Assembly (NCBI GenBank): GCA_011048855.1
Contig: DSCZ01000234.1
Location: 1 to 13,931 of the forward strand
Origin: Desulfobacteraceae bacterium
Lineage (GTDB): Bacteria > Desulfobacterota > DSM-4660 > Desulfatiglandales > Desulfatiglandaceae
DNA: 13,931 nucleotides
Direction: 5' to 3'
Part shown: positions 13,891-13,931 of the stretch, one piece after another
Layout of the letters: each line of letters opens with the position of its first letter
Position numbering within the stretch: the stretch's first letter is position 1
Made by a program: the position numbers and the translations under genes
The notes under the pieces: model-generated
Databases searched by the model: none
Told to the model about the DNA's origin: nothing
The model's input: only the letters and a program-made list of their open reading frames with translations

Positions 13891-13931
13891 CCGCAACTGC
13901 ATATAATAATAAGGATATCGCGGATACAATC

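Larger units (their letters stand above)
13454..13931. other. Non-coding region upstream of the aldehyde oxidoreductase
   Basis: This 478-base stretch has no convincing gene. Open frames within 13540-13835 on both strands read only low-complexity sequence such as PTPIPTPT on the plus strand and VGVGIGVGIV on the minus strand, which is the period-6 repeat translated. It must hold the promoter of the minus-strand operon, but I see no clear -35/-10 pair. It carries a GC hairpin, two period-6 runs and a REP-like palindrome, listed separately. Confidence 0.7.

Overview
The window looks like a chromosomal segment of an anaerobic bacterium, probably a sulfate reducer or relative in the Desulfobacterota. 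This is inferred from the aldehyde ferredoxin oxidoreductase plus MttB-type methyltransferase pair, the moderate GC content and the period-6 intergenic repeats. No rRNA, tRNA or CRISPR array is visible, so the placement is tentative.

Layout. Bases 1-114 hold the 3' end of an M20-type amidohydrolase gene, which overlaps a complete endonuclease III gene (nth, 111-782). Next come six tightly packed plus-strand genes (814-10129): a SNF2 helicase with a TPR-like N terminus; a coiled-coil protein ending in a RING-like C3HC4 zinc-binding pattern; an unrecognised 289-residue protein; two tandem BrxC/BrxD-type P-loop ATPases, the second with an added N-terminal Tudor/CarD-like barrel; and an Lhr/BrxHI-type DEVH helicase. 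Facing them on the minus strand are a probable operon of a tungsten aldehyde oxidoreductase (11648-13453) and a non-pyrrolysine MttB-family methyltransferase (10207-11640). Bases 13454-13931 are non-coding and hold a GC-rich hairpin, period-6 repeats and a REP-like palindrome.

The main observation is that the six-gene block is bracketed by a direct repeat of the 3' end of nth. A 28-bp perfect match (739-766 and 10140-10167) extends to 34 of 36 bases. The distal copy starts 10 bases after the last stop codon and still reads in frame as an alternative endonuclease III C terminus with its own stop. This is the expected scar of site-specific insertion into the 3' end of nth, with a 9,401-bp unit carrying one copy. 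No integrase lies inside the unit.

The cargo resembles the BrxD-BrxHI part of type 2 BREX but lacks PglX, PglZ, PglW, any methyltransferase and any recognisable nuclease, and it adds a SNF2 motor, a RING-like protein and an unknown protein. The six genes have short gaps or overlaps and good ribosome binding sites at several internal starts, so they are probably one operon encoding a DNA-acting multi-motor complex. A role in anti-phage defence is inference from family membership and mobility; nothing in the sequence identifies the target or the effector step.
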